NCBI GenBank assembly: GCA_024639445.1
Contig: JAHEIJ010000055.1
Span: forward strand, 1 to 10,498
Reading direction: 5' to 3'
Source: Gammaproteobacteria bacterium
Lineage (GTDB): Bacteria; Pseudomonadota; Gammaproteobacteria; UBA6429; Thiohalophilaceae
Length of the DNA: 10,498 nt
Numbering within the stretch: the stretch's first letter is position 1; every line of letters begins with the position of its first letter. This document shows, piece after piece, positions 1-7,319 of the stretch. The notes under the pieces are model-generated. The model did not search any database. It had not been told where the DNA came from and worked only from the letters and a program-made list of their open reading frames with translations. Made by a program: the position numbers and the translations under genes.

Positions 1-348
1 CAGGGCAGCGGCCGCCTGGTTGATGCACGTCGTCGGCATCAGCGGTTCATCCCCCTGCACATTAACGATGTTATCGGCATCATCGATATGCAGGGTTTCG
101 ATCACTTCCGCCAGACGTTCGGTTCCCGAACGATGTTCGCTTGATGTCATACAGACGGTAGCACCGAAGGCTTCCGCCGCCTGTTGAATGCGGGCATCAT
201 CAGTGGCAATGATAACTTGCTCAGCCTCACTGTTGGTGGCGGACTCATGCACATGCTGGATCATGGGCTTGCCCGCCACTTCACGCAGCGGTTTACCCGG
301 CAGACGCGTGGATTCGTAACGCGCCGGAATAATGACCCGAAAGTTCAA
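1..348 (-). CDS. kdsB: 3-deoxy-manno-octulosonate cytidylyltransferase (CMP-Kdo synthetase), N-terminal part
   Basis: Cytosolic enzyme that joins CTP and Kdo to give CMP-Kdo, the donor used by the Kdo transferase during LPS inner-core synthesis. The 116 visible codons start with the nucleotide-binding signature VIIPARYESTRLPGKP (residues 5-20). They continue through HRSGTER (72-78) to NVQGDEP (96-102), whose aspartate is a metal ligand in the family. The usual length is about 250 residues, so a little under half is visible and the rest lies left of the window. The start is a TTG directly after the TAA of the upstream trm112-like gene. No ATG in this frame could give the conserved N-terminus, and TAA immediately upstream closes the frame. 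A GAGGA motif inside the preceding gene sits 7 nt upstream of TTG. It is the last visible gene of the LPS operon, and the zero-nucleotide junction suggests coupled translation. Identification is firm. Confidence 0.95.
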   Translation of the reverse strand, partial: MNFRVIIPARYESTRLPGKPLREVAGKPMIQHVHESATNSEAEQVIIATDDARIQQAAEAFGATVCMTSSEHRSGTERLAEVIETLHIDDADNIVNVQGDEPLMPTTCINQAAAAL

Positions 349-528
349 TTAGACTTCCTCGTCGGGGGCCAGTTGCCGGGCCTCGTCTTCCAGCATCACC
401 GGAATATCATCACGAATCGGGTACGCCAGGCGATCGCCCTTACAGATGAGTTCCTGCTTGGCCTTGTCATACACCAACGGCCCCTTACAAACCGGACAAG
501 CGAGTATATCGAGTAAATTTTTATCCAT
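349..528 (-). CDS. ycaR: Trm112/YcaR family small zinc-knuckle protein (UPF0434)
   Basis: A 59-residue protein too short for many gene callers. It begins MDKNLLDILACPVCKGPL and has the family pattern: CPVC at residues 11-14 and a third cysteine in ELICKGD (Cys29). The conserved core continues AYPIRDDIPVMLEDEAR to an acidic tail. Trm112-family proteins in eukaryotes and archaea are activating partners of methyltransferases. The bacterial YcaR branch is almost always encoded next to kdsB or lpxK, but its partner is not established. The ATG at 528 lies inside the end of lpxK (8 nt overlap, ATGGATAA). There is no strong ribosome binding site of its own, so translation probably depends on ribosomes finishing lpxK. 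Its TAA touches the kdsB TTG. Family assignment is very safe; molecular role is not. Confidence 0.93.
   Translation of the reverse strand: MDKNLLDILACPVCKGPLVYDKAKQELICKGDRLAYPIRDDIPVMLEDEARQLAPDEEV
356..360 (-). promoter_or_regulatory. Shine-Dalgarno site supporting the kdsB TTG start
   Basis: The minus strand reads GAGGA here, inside the last codons of the trm112-like gene, 7 nt before the TTG at 348-346. This spacing is normal. Together with the immediate upstream stop, it makes the non-ATG start credible. Confidence 0.6.
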
Positions 529-1510
529 TGCGAGCTTCGATCCGTTTCAGTAATTGCTGTTCAAATTCGCCGTCAAGCTTGACGCTGATCGGTAAATACC
601 ACATATTCCGGCGCGCAAAGCGCTGACACTTTACTGCATCTTTTTCGGTCATGATAATCGGCACCGAATTACCATAATCCAGATCCCGCGGCAGGTACAG
701 GTGATGATCGGGGAACCGGTGTTCGCGCACATCCAGCCCGGCCTGTGCCAGCCGATCAAAAAATCGCCGTGGGTTACCGATCCCGGCCACCGCATGGACG
801 CCGGTGCCGTTTAATTCCGCCAACAGACAAGTCTGGCTTTCATCCAGCAGATTGACCAGCGTATCACCTTCATACTGCATGGCATACTCGTTCTGCGCGG
901 CCAGCCCATTGCTGACGATCCAATCCACTTTATCCATGCGCCGCACCGGTTCACGCAACGGCCCGGCCGGGAGACAAAAGCCGTTGCCGAAGCGCCGCGC
1001 GCCATCGACCACCAGGACTTCCGCATCCCGCCGCAAGGCATAATGTTGCAAGCCATCATCACACACAATGATGTCGCAGTCGGAATATTTCAGCAACGCC
1101 TCGCCCGCCGCAACCCGTTTCGGGCCCACTGCCATGGGACACCGGGTACGCCGTGAAATCAGAATGGGTTCATCGCCGACCATCACCGGATCACTGTCGG
1201 GGCGAACCTGTTGGGGCCAGGATCGCGCCTTGCCGCGATAACCACGACTGATCACACCGGGACGGTAACCGGCGCGCTTCAAGGTCTCCACCACGGAAAC
1301 CACCAACGGCGTTTTACCAGTGCCGCCCACACTGATGTTCCCCACCACGATCACCGGCACCTTGAGTTGCGTGGAACGCAACAGATGCAAGCGGTATAAG
1401 CCGCGACGCAGGAACACGATGCTGCAATACAGCCAGGACAAGGGGCGCAAGGCCTGACTGACACCGTTGCGCTGTTGCCAGAGTTTATGCAGTTGGCTTT
1501 CGAGCCTCAT
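521..1510 (-). CDS. lpxK: Tetraacyldisaccharide 4'-kinase
   Basis: Inner-membrane-associated kinase that phosphorylates the 4' position of the tetraacyldisaccharide-1-phosphate precursor, giving lipid IVA in the Raetz pathway. The 329 residues match the usual family length. Visible landmarks are a hydrophobic N-terminal stretch (about 25-35), the Walker A motif GGTGKTPL (62-69), SRGYRGKA (88-95), DDGLQH (151-156), FPDHH (266-270) and TEKDAVKC (288-295). The start is the ATG at 1510, preceded by GAGG with a 7 nt spacer. It overlaps the msbA stop as ATGA, and its own end overlaps the trm112-like start by 8 nt, indicating coupled expression with the flippase for its downstream product. No truncation or missing motif was seen. 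Confidence 0.97.
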   Translation of the reverse strand: MRLESQLHKLWQQRNGVSQALRPLSWLYCSIVFLRRGLYRLHLLRSTQLKVPVIVVGNISVGGTGKTPLVVSVVETLKRAGYRPGVISRGYRGKARSWPQQVRPDSDPVMVGDEPILISRRTRCPMAVGPKRVAAGEALLKYSDCDIIVCDDGLQHYALRRDAEVLVVDGARRFGNGFCLPAGPLREPVRRMDKVDWIVSNGLAAQNEYAMQYEGDTLVNLLDESQTCLLAELNGTGVHAVAGIGNPRRFFDRLAQAGLDVREHRFPDHHLYLPRDLDYGNSVPIIMTEKDAVKCQRFARRNMWYLPISVKLDGEFEQQLLKRIEARNG

Positions 1511-3255
1511 GCTGTGGCCTCGGTAAACTGCATCCGATGCAAGGCGGCATAATGTCCGTCTTTGGACAACAGATCCGCGTGATTACCTGTTTCCACGATC
1601 CGGCCCTGGCTCATCACCACGATCTTGTCAGCCCGTTCGATGGTAGACAAGCGATGGGCAATGACCAGCGTGGTCCGGTCCTGCATGAGGGTTTCCAGGG
1701 CACTTTGAATATAGCGTTCCGACTCCGTATCCAAGGCAGAGGTCGCTTCATCCAGGATCAACACCGGTGCGTCTTTTAATATGGCGCGCGCAATCGCCAG
1801 CCGTTGACGTTGCCCGCCGGAGAGCAGCACCCCGTTCTCACCCACTTCGGTATCAAAGCCTTCCGGCAGTTTTTCGATGAATTCATAGGCATGAGCCGCA
1901 TTGGCCGCGTTAATGATGTCATCCTCGGTTGCCGTCTCCATCGCACCATAGGCAATGTTATGGGCAATGCTGTCATTAAACAGGGTGACATGCTGACTGA
2001 CCAACGCGATTTGCGCACGCAAACTTTGCAGACTCAGATCACGGATATCATGACCATCCAGTTCAATGCGCCCTTCGCTCAATTCATAAAAACGTGGCAA
2101 CAAACTGACCAGAGTGGTTTTGCCGGCACCGGAGCGCCCGACAAACGCGACCGTCTCACCGGGAGAAATTTCAAGATTAATATCATCGAGGACCGGCTCA
2201 CTCGAAGTGTGATAACGGAAAGTGACATGTTGATAATTGAGCGCACCCGTGGTGCGTTCCAGAGTATGACTGCCGGTATCGTGCTCGGTTTCCTGATCCA
2301 GAAACTGAAACACACTTTGCGCCGCCGCAATCCCGCGTTGCAAGGCCGCATTGATATTGGCCAGGCGTTTGGCATGTTGCATCAACAACAACATAGCGGC
2401 CATATACGCCGCAAACTGCCCCACATCTAAATCCTGATTGGTGGCCAGATACACGATCACAGCAAAGGCAATCGCAACGATAAACTGAATGACCGGTGAG
2501 CTTAGTGCATTGGTGGCAAACAGTTTCAGAAACTGGCGCCGATTATGATGATTGATCTTGTTAAACTGCTGAGTTTCGTACTCCTGACCGCCAAAGATCT
2601 TGATTTCGCGATTGGCTTCGATGGTTTCTTCGGTAACACTCGAGACATCACCCATGGAAGCCTGAATACGATGACTGAGTTTCCGAAAACGCCGACTCAC
2701 ATACATCACCAGCAATGCCAGAAACGGCGCGGTAAAAAGCATGATCACAGTCAATGTAACACTGTTGTAAAACATGAAGCCCAGCAAAGCCAGGATAGTC
2801 AGGCTGTCGCGGATCAGGATGGTAATGATGTTGGACGAGGCATCGGCGAGTTGCTCGACGTCATACACCATTTTCGACATCAGGGTCCCGGAGGAATGGG
2901 TATCGTAATAGGACACCGGCAAGTGCAACAGTTGGCCGAACATCAAGCTGCGCATGTCGCGTATCACGCTGCGTGCTACCCAGGCCATGCCATAGTCAGA
3001 CAGAAATGTCGCAATAATGCGGGTACCGAAAATGGTGATGATCGCCAACGGCAACCAGGCGATGACAACCGGATCCTTGTTAACGAAACCGTCATCCAGG
3101 GTCGGCTGCACAATCCAGGCAAAAGCGACTTCCGTAAGAGAGAACAGCACCATCCCGGCAATGGCCAGCAGGAAAATTGTCCAGTAGGGTCGAACATAAC
3201 CCAGCAGGCGACGGTAGACAGTTTTACCATCGTATTGTGGATTATCGACTGGCAT
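1507..3255 (-). CDS. msbA: Lipid A export ABC transporter, permease/ATPase (MsbA)
   Basis: Half-transporter that homodimerises in the inner membrane and flips core-lipid A from the cytoplasmic to the periplasmic leaflet using ATP. The 582 residues have the standard layout: a six-helix transmembrane domain over about residues 20-310, then a nucleotide-binding domain from about 335. In order the second domain shows Walker A GRSGAGKTT (373-381), Q-loop SQHVTLF (420-426), signature LSGGQ (478-482), Walker B LILDEAT (499-505) and the switch histidine His534. Identity as MsbA rather than another type I exporter rests on both length and its position directly before lpxK. The stop overlaps the lpxK ATG by 4 nt; exbD ends 14 nt upstream. 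The ribosome binding site before ATG 3255 is weak, which fits coupling to exbD. Confidence 0.95.
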   Translation of the reverse strand: MPVDNPQYDGKTVYRRLLGYVRPYWTIFLLAIAGMVLFSLTEVAFAWIVQPTLDDGFVNKDPVVIAWLPLAIITIFGTRIIATFLSDYGMAWVARSVIRDMRSLMFGQLLHLPVSYYDTHSSGTLMSKMVYDVEQLADASSNIITILIRDSLTILALLGFMFYNSVTLTVIMLFTAPFLALLVMYVSRRFRKLSHRIQASMGDVSSVTEETIEANREIKIFGGQEYETQQFNKINHHNRRQFLKLFATNALSSPVIQFIVAIAFAVIVYLATNQDLDVGQFAAYMAAMLLLMQHAKRLANINAALQRGIAAAQSVFQFLDQETEHDTGSHTLERTTGALNYQHVTFRYHTSSEPVLDDINLEISPGETVAFVGRSGAGKTTLVSLLPRFYELSEGRIELDGHDIRDLSLQSLRAQIALVSQHVTLFNDSIAHNIAYGAMETATEDDIINAANAAHAYEFIEKLPEGFDTEVGENGVLLSGGQRQRLAIARAILKDAPVLILDEATSALDTESERYIQSALETLMQDRTTLVIAHRLSTIERADKIVVMSQGRIVETGNHADLLSKDGHYAALHRMQFTEATA

Positions 3256-3269
3256 GAAACGCGGCTTAC

Positions 3270-3689
3270 TTACTCGCTCGACTGATGGGTCGCAAATGTC
3301 AGATGGGTCAAACCAAGTTGTCGCGCAGCATCCATGGCACGCACCACGGCCTCATGCGGTGTCTTGCGATCCGCACTGATAATCAGTTTGGGATCCTTGT
3401 TATCCGCCAGCGTGAGTTCGATCGCTCGCTTGAGAGTAATCAGGCGTTCATCCGTGATGCGGCGCTTGTTGACGTAATAGTGCCCTTCCGCATCGATCGC
3501 AATTTCAAGCTTGAACTGTTCGGTCGGGGCGACCTTGCCGCTGGCTTCCGGCAATTCGATTTTCAGTTCCGCTTGTTTATCAAAGGTGGTGGAGACCATA
3601 AAAAAGATGAGTAACAGAAACACCACGTCGATCAATGGTGTGATATTCAGCTCCGGGTCACTTCGACGATCATGGCGCAATATCATCAT
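3270..3689 (-). CDS. exbD: Biopolymer transport protein, ExbD/TolR family
   Basis: Single-pass inner-membrane protein that pairs with ExbB/TolQ to turn proton flow into mechanical work. The 139 residues show a short cytoplasmic N-terminus, then NITPLIDVVFLLLIFFMV with the conserved membrane aspartate (Asp21) needed for proton transfer in the family, then a periplasmic domain of about 100 residues. Two ATG codons lie in tandem (3689 and 3686). A GAGG at 3696-3699 is 6 or 9 nt away, so either could be used; the first is taken. It follows exbB by 8 nt and precedes msbA by 14 nt. No tonB, tolA or receptor gene is nearby, so ExbD versus TolR by function cannot be decided here, and the partner is unknown. 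Confidence 0.93.
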   Translation of the reverse strand: MMILRHDRRSDPELNITPLIDVVFLLLIFFMVSTTFDKQAELKIELPEASGKVAPTEQFKLEIAIDAEGHYYVNKRRITDERLITLKRAIELTLADNKDPKLIISADRKTPHEAVVRAMDAARQLGLTHLTFATHQSSE

Positions 3690-3697
3690 ACTCTACC

Positions 3698-4318
3698 TCA
3701 GACTGGCCCGGTTTCCCGTTCGCCGTGCATGACATCGACGACCTTGAGGGATTCTTCCTCCATCTTCAGCACCAGCTCATCCACTTTGCCGCGAAAATAG
3801 CGGTAGAAAATCAGGCTTGGAATCGCCACCGACAGGCCGGTCGCAGTGGTAATCAGCGCTTCGGAAATACCGCCGGCCAGTACCGATGGGTTACCCACCC
3901 CGTGTGCGGTAATGGCGGCGAAAACTTTAATCATGCCAATAACGGTCCCCAACAAACCCAGCAAGGGGGTGATCGAGGCGATGGTACCGAGCGTATTGAG
4001 GTAACGTTCCAGTTCAACCACCACCTGGCGCCCCGTGTCCTCGATGCTTTCTTTCATGATTTCACGCGGGTGATGCCGGTTAACCAGCCCGGCCGCCAGC
4101 ACCTTGCCCAGCGGTGAGCTATTGGCCAGTACCTGGATATTCTGATCCGTCAGTTCGTCATTCTTGTACCACTGCCATACCCGGCTCACCAGGTTCGGCG
4201 GATTAATGCGTTTTCGTTGCAGTGACCAGAAACGTTCTCCGACTATGGCGAGGGCAATCACGGAACACAACAGAATCGGCAGCATTAACCAGCCGCCGGC
4301 TTGGACCATCTCGAACAC
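3698..4318 (-). CDS. exbB: MotA/TolQ/ExbB family proton channel protein
   Basis: Inner-membrane stator component of a proton-driven motor, partner of the adjacent ExbD-like protein. The 206 residues show three hydrophobic segments (about 10-29, 110-133 and 148-173) with a cytoplasmic region between the first and second. The conserved core is ITPLLGLLGTVIGMIKVF (115-132), followed by the third helix region ISEALITTATGLSVAIPSL (151-169). The start is a GTG at 4318: AAGGA lies 11 nt upstream, and it yields the MFE-type N-terminus expected for this subfamily. An internal ATG at codon 4 is possible, but then the ribosome site would be 20 nt away. Its stop overlaps the exbD ribosome binding site. 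It is the first gene after a 92 bp gap behind comEC and may head the LPS operon. Confidence 0.93.
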   Translation of the reverse strand: MFEMVQAGGWLMLPILLCSVIALAIVGERFWSLQRKRINPPNLVSRVWQWYKNDELTDQNIQVLANSSPLGKVLAAGLVNRHHPREIMKESIEDTGRQVVVELERYLNTLGTIASITPLLGLLGTVIGMIKVFAAITAHGVGNPSVLAGGISEALITTATGLSVAIPSLIFYRYFRGKVDELVLKMEEESLKVVDVMHGERETGPV

Positions 4319-4329
4319 GATTTAAGCGT

Positions 4330-4334
4330 TCCTT
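4330..4334 (-). promoter_or_regulatory. Shine-Dalgarno site for the exbB GTG start
   Basis: AAGGA on the minus strand, 11 nt before GTG 4318 and 20 nt before the internal ATG 4309. The spacing is long but favours GTG. It sits in an A-rich leader. The upstream gap (4319-4410) contains no clear sigma70 hexamer pair that I would defend, and no terminator hairpin after comEC. Confidence 0.45.
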
Positions 4335-4410
4335 TTTTATTAAGGTTAATTGAGGATACCGAATAAGCGGCACACTTTAGCAGACACAAGCCACGGCGAG
4401 AAGTGCAGGG

Positions 4411-6702
4411 TTAGCGATCATGCCAGTACCGCCGTGCGGTCTGTCGGAACCGGCCCGGCAGTAATGGCCCCTCTCCGAACTCAAAACTGATGGCGCCGGC
4501 GCTGGCGGTATCCAGCATGGTGACGCCTTGCTCTCGATAGCGCTGTACCACCACCTGGCGCGGGAACCGGAAGCGGTTGCGATACCCCACTGGAAACAGC
4601 ACATATTCCGGTGCCACCGCGCGGATAAAGGGCATTGTGGAAGAGGTATTACTGCCGTGATGAGGCGCCACCAGGATATCAGCCTGCAGATCAGCCCCAC
4701 CCGCCTGGATAAGGTGGCGTTCGGCCGCTTTCTCTATGTCGCCGGTCAGCAGCAGCGTGTGCTCCCCGGCGATCACTTTCAACACACAGGAAGCATTGTT
4801 GCGCCGGCGCAAAAAGCCCTCGGCGGGATGCAACATGACGAACTCGACCCCGTCCCATTCCCAACGCTGGCCACGTTGGCAAAATGACACCGGTCGCGGG
4901 GCCAATTTATCGGGCACGCTGCTGCTGATGTCCGCCACCTGAATCGCCGCCAGGACTGATTCGGCACCCCCGATATGATCCGTATCGCCGTGGCTGATAA
5001 TCAAGCGGTCGATCTGCCGCAGGCCGCGCTGGCGTAAATAGGGCACTACCACCGCCTCGCCGGTATCGAAGCGAGCACTGAACCGCGGCCCGGTATCAAA
5101 CACCAGGCTGTGATGCCGGGTCTCCACCACAGCGGCCAGGCCCTGCCCCACATCCAACAGGGTAAAGCGCGCCGAGCCTGCCGGAATCGCCGACGGCACG
5201 CCCACGACGAGAGGCAACAACAATACCAGGCCGATACCGCGGGCCGGCAGACCCCGTGGCGCCAACAGCAGTATCACCCCGCACACCGCCAGCACCGCGT
5301 GCCAACCCGAAATCACGGCGCCGGACCAACTGGCGAACGACCATTCAGCCAGCCAGGCCAACCCAAGCATGATCCCGTGCATTAACCCGGCTGCCAGTTG
5401 TAACGTGTTTTCGCCCAGCCAGCGGCTGACTGGCAGGATCAGGGTGCCCAGCAGGGCCAGCGGCACCACTAATAGACTCACCAACGGCACCGCCAGCAGG
5501 TTTGCCAGCGGCGAAATCAGTGAGGCCCGCTGAAACATGACAATCACCAGCGGGAACAGGCCGACGGAAATCCACCACTGCACCCGCACGCCCTGATACC
5601 AGCGTGGTTGCCGCCCCAGGCGACCACTCAGGCCGTAAAAAATGATCGCCACCGCCGCAAAGGACAACCAGAAACCGCTGGAAAGCACCGCCAGGGGATC
5701 GAACACCAACACCAGCAGCAGTGCCATTGCCAGGGTCCGGGTGGGAACCACCGGGCGACTGGTCAGTAACGCCAGCATAACCACTGCCACCATGATGAGC
5801 GCCCGTTGAGTCGGAATGGAAAAGCCAGCCAGGGCGGCATACGCGGCGGCGGCTGTCAGCGCCAGCACCGCCCCGGCTTTGGGCGCCGGTAACCACAACA
5901 TGCCTCGCCCGCTGTAACGCCAGAGGCGTTGCCCGAGTAAAAATGCCAGCCCGGCCACCAGCCCGATATGCAGTCCGGAAATGGCCATTAAATGATTGGT
6001 GCCACTACGTTGCAGGATTTGCCATTGGTCCGGGGTAATGGCGCTACGATCCCCGATCACCAGCGCCAGCAGCACACCCTTAACCGGGGAGTCACCCAGG
6101 GCCTCACTGACTTGCGAGCGGATCGATTGCCGCAGGCGTTGCAAGGGATACGCCCAACCCGTCGCCAGGTGTTGATTCTGATCCGAGTGCCGCACATAGC
6201 CGGTGGCACGGATCCGGTGTTGCAATAGCCAGGCTTCGTAATCAAATCCGCCGGGATTTCGAAACCCTCGCGGCGGCTTGAGCCGCACTTGCAGACGCCA
6301 GCTGTCACCGGCGCGAAGCTCGGCTGGATAATCCCGATACCAGTTAAGTCGAATCCGACCCGGTACGATGACAGGCTTTTCACCTGACCAGGCGTGGTTC
6401 ACCTCAAACTCGAACCGCACATGCCGCGTCTTTTGCGCCGGCAGGCTGACAACCTGCCCTTCAATCACTACATCCTTGCCGATGAGGTCATCCGGCAAAC
6501 TGACCGCCAGGATCAGGTGAGCGTTAATCAGACTCCAGAGAAAACCGGCCAGCAACCAGGCCGGCAGATGCCAGAAGGGTTTCAGCCACAAGCCGGCGGG
6601 CAGGCACAGCAACAAACCCCATCCCCAGACAAGGGCGGGTAAGGTGGTCATCTGCTGAAAAAGCAGTACACCGAGAAGAAAAGCAAGCGTCCCTGTTCGC
6701 AT
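4411..6702 (-). CDS. comEC: DNA internalization-related competence protein ComEC/Rec2
   Basis: Polytopic inner-membrane protein that carries single-stranded DNA into the cytoplasm during natural transformation. With ATG 6702 it has 763 residues, a full-length size. It has an N-terminal membrane and DUF4131/OB-like region (about 1-175) ending near RNPGGFDYEAWL (148-159). The multi-helix Competence domain follows (about 205-500) with NHLMAISGLHIGLVAG (236-251). A C-terminal metallo-beta-lactamase-like domain runs from about 512, with LLDVGQG (515-521), VFDTG (534-538), SHGDTDHIGG (570-579), LTGDIE (652-657) and APHHGS (679-684). The nuclease-type motifs are intact. The start is uncertain. A GTG at 6726, directly after an in-frame TGA, adds eight residues, but the MRTG beginning matches relatives as I recall them. 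Neither start has a clear ribosome site. exbB follows after 92 bp on the same strand. Confidence 0.95.
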   Translation of the reverse strand: MRTGTLAFLLGVLLFQQMTTLPALVWGWGLLLCLPAGLWLKPFWHLPAWLLAGFLWSLINAHLILAVSLPDDLIGKDVVIEGQVVSLPAQKTRHVRFEFEVNHAWSGEKPVIVPGRIRLNWYRDYPAELRAGDSWRLQVRLKPPRGFRNPGGFDYEAWLLQHRIRATGYVRHSDQNQHLATGWAYPLQRLRQSIRSQVSEALGDSPVKGVLLALVIGDRSAITPDQWQILQRSGTNHLMAISGLHIGLVAGLAFLLGQRLWRYSGRGMLWLPAPKAGAVLALTAAAAYAALAGFSIPTQRALIMVAVVMLALLTSRPVVPTRTLAMALLLVLVFDPLAVLSSGFWLSFAAVAIIFYGLSGRLGRQPRWYQGVRVQWWISVGLFPLVIVMFQRASLISPLANLLAVPLVSLLVVPLALLGTLILPVSRWLGENTLQLAAGLMHGIMLGLAWLAEWSFASWSGAVISGWHAVLAVCGVILLLAPRGLPARGIGLVLLLPLVVGVPSAIPAGSARFTLLDVGQGLAAVVETRHHSLVFDTGPRFSARFDTGEAVVVPYLRQRGLRQIDRLIISHGDTDHIGGAESVLAAIQVADISSSVPDKLAPRPVSFCQRGQRWEWDGVEFVMLHPAEGFLRRRNNASCVLKVIAGEHTLLLTGDIEKAAERHLIQAGGADLQADILVAPHHGSNTSSTMPFIRAVAPEYVLFPVGYRNRFRFPRQVVVQRYREQGVTMLDTASAGAISFEFGEGPLLPGRFRQTARRYWHDR

Positions 6703-6710
6703 ATCTGTAA

Positions 6711-6740
6711 CTGACAGATGATTCACTCATGGGTCATAAT
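6711..6740 (+). promoter_or_regulatory. Probable sigma70 promoter for the DUF2062 gene
   Basis: CTGACA (6711-6716, five of six consensus bases) is followed by an 18 nt spacer and CATAAT (6735-6740, five of six). Transcription would begin near 6747, giving a leader of roughly 27 nt before ATG 6774. The element overlaps the proposed GTG start and first codons of the divergent comEC, so the two genes may interfere in transcription. It was found by eye. Confidence 0.55.
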
Positions 6741-6773
6741 GCGAGAAAATCGCGTCAGCCTACTCTAGCTTTT

Positions 6774-7319
6774 ATGCCCAGAAAGTTTATTAAACGTTTT
6801 ATGCCGGATCATGCGCTGATCCGCAATCATAAAACTCTCAATCGGGTGTTCGGCAAGCTGTTGCACGATCCCAATCTGCTGCACATGAATCGCCGGTCTG
6901 TCTCCGGCGCCTTCTTCGTGGGTCTGTTCCTGGCCTTTGTGCCCCTGCCGATACAGATGATCCTCGGGGTCGCCCTGTCGATCCTGTTGCGTATCAATAT
7001 GCCCATCACCCTCGGGTTGGTGTGGATCACCAATCCGGTGACCATGGGCCCCATTTTCTATTTCTGTTACAAGGTCGGCACCTGGCTATTGGGCGAACCA
7101 CTACTGGAGATTGAATTTGCCCCCTCCTGGGAATGGTTGCAAACTGAATTAACCGTCATCTGGCAACCGTTCCTGCTGGGCTGTTTCGTTACCGGTCTGA
7201 CCGCCGGCATTGTGGGTTTCGTCACCATTCGCATACTCTGGCGACTGCATCTGGTCAGCTATATCAAGGCCCGTAGGGAGCGTCGTCGGGAGCGGGAAAA
7301 ACTTAAAGCAGATTCTTAA
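6774..7319 (+). CDS. DUF2062 domain membrane protein
   Basis: A 181-residue integral membrane protein of unknown function. The basic N-terminus MPRKFIKRFMP is followed by HDPNLLHMNRRSVSGAF and hydrophobic stretches at about 43-73, 76-100 and 130-156. NPVTMGPIFYF (87-97) is the most characteristic DUF2062 segment. The C-terminus is very basic (residues 167-178 are mostly Arg, Lys and Glu) and probably cytoplasmic. The frame is open up to an ATG at 6729, but ATG 6774 gives the usual family N-terminus and lies just behind the promoter at 6711-6740. No good Shine-Dalgarno is visible before it. It stands alone between divergent comEC and convergent lolD; a DUF2062 gene at this place also occurs in Pseudomonas as far as I recall. 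Function is not known and I do not propose one. Confidence 0.9.
   Translation: MPRKFIKRFMPDHALIRNHKTLNRVFGKLLHDPNLLHMNRRSVSGAFFVGLFLAFVPLPIQMILGVALSILLRINMPITLGLVWITNPVTMGPIFYFCYKVGTWLLGEPLLEIEFAPSWEWLQTELTVIWQPFLLGCFVTGLTAGIVGFVTIRILWRLHLVSYIKARRERRREREKLKADS
6805..6823. repeat. Perfect 7-bp inverted repeat inside the DUF2062 5' coding region
   Basis: CGGATCA and TGATCCG flank TGCGC, a perfect 7-bp palindromic pair with a 5 nt centre, about 31 nt into the DUF2062 gene and about 80-100 bp upstream of the comEC start. It could form a small mRNA hairpin or be an operator for comEC. It may equally be chance, since repeats of this size are expected occasionally in 10 kb. Confidence 0.35.

Noticed and set aside
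1804..3285. Long plus-strand open frames opposite msbA (208 and 246 codons)
   Set aside because: Same His/Gln-rich shadow composition. The minus strand carries all ABC exporter motifs, so these frames are not supported as genes.
4319..4410. Terminator after comEC or promoter for exbB
   Set aside because: CACTT/AAGTG (5 bp, long loop) and CCTT/AAGG (4 bp) are the only pairings seen. No -35/-10 pair matches well on the minus strand. Either may exist, but the sequence does not support it by eye.
5096..5896. Gly/Arg-rich alternative minus-strand frames within comEC
   Set aside because: They are frame-shifted readings of comEC, whose own frame is intact with all domains. No frameshift is needed.
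6729..6773. N-terminal extension of the DUF2062 protein from ATG 6729
   Set aside because: It would add 15 residues unlike the family, and this ATG lies upstream of the predicted transcription start near 6747. ATG 6774 gives the normal MPRK start.
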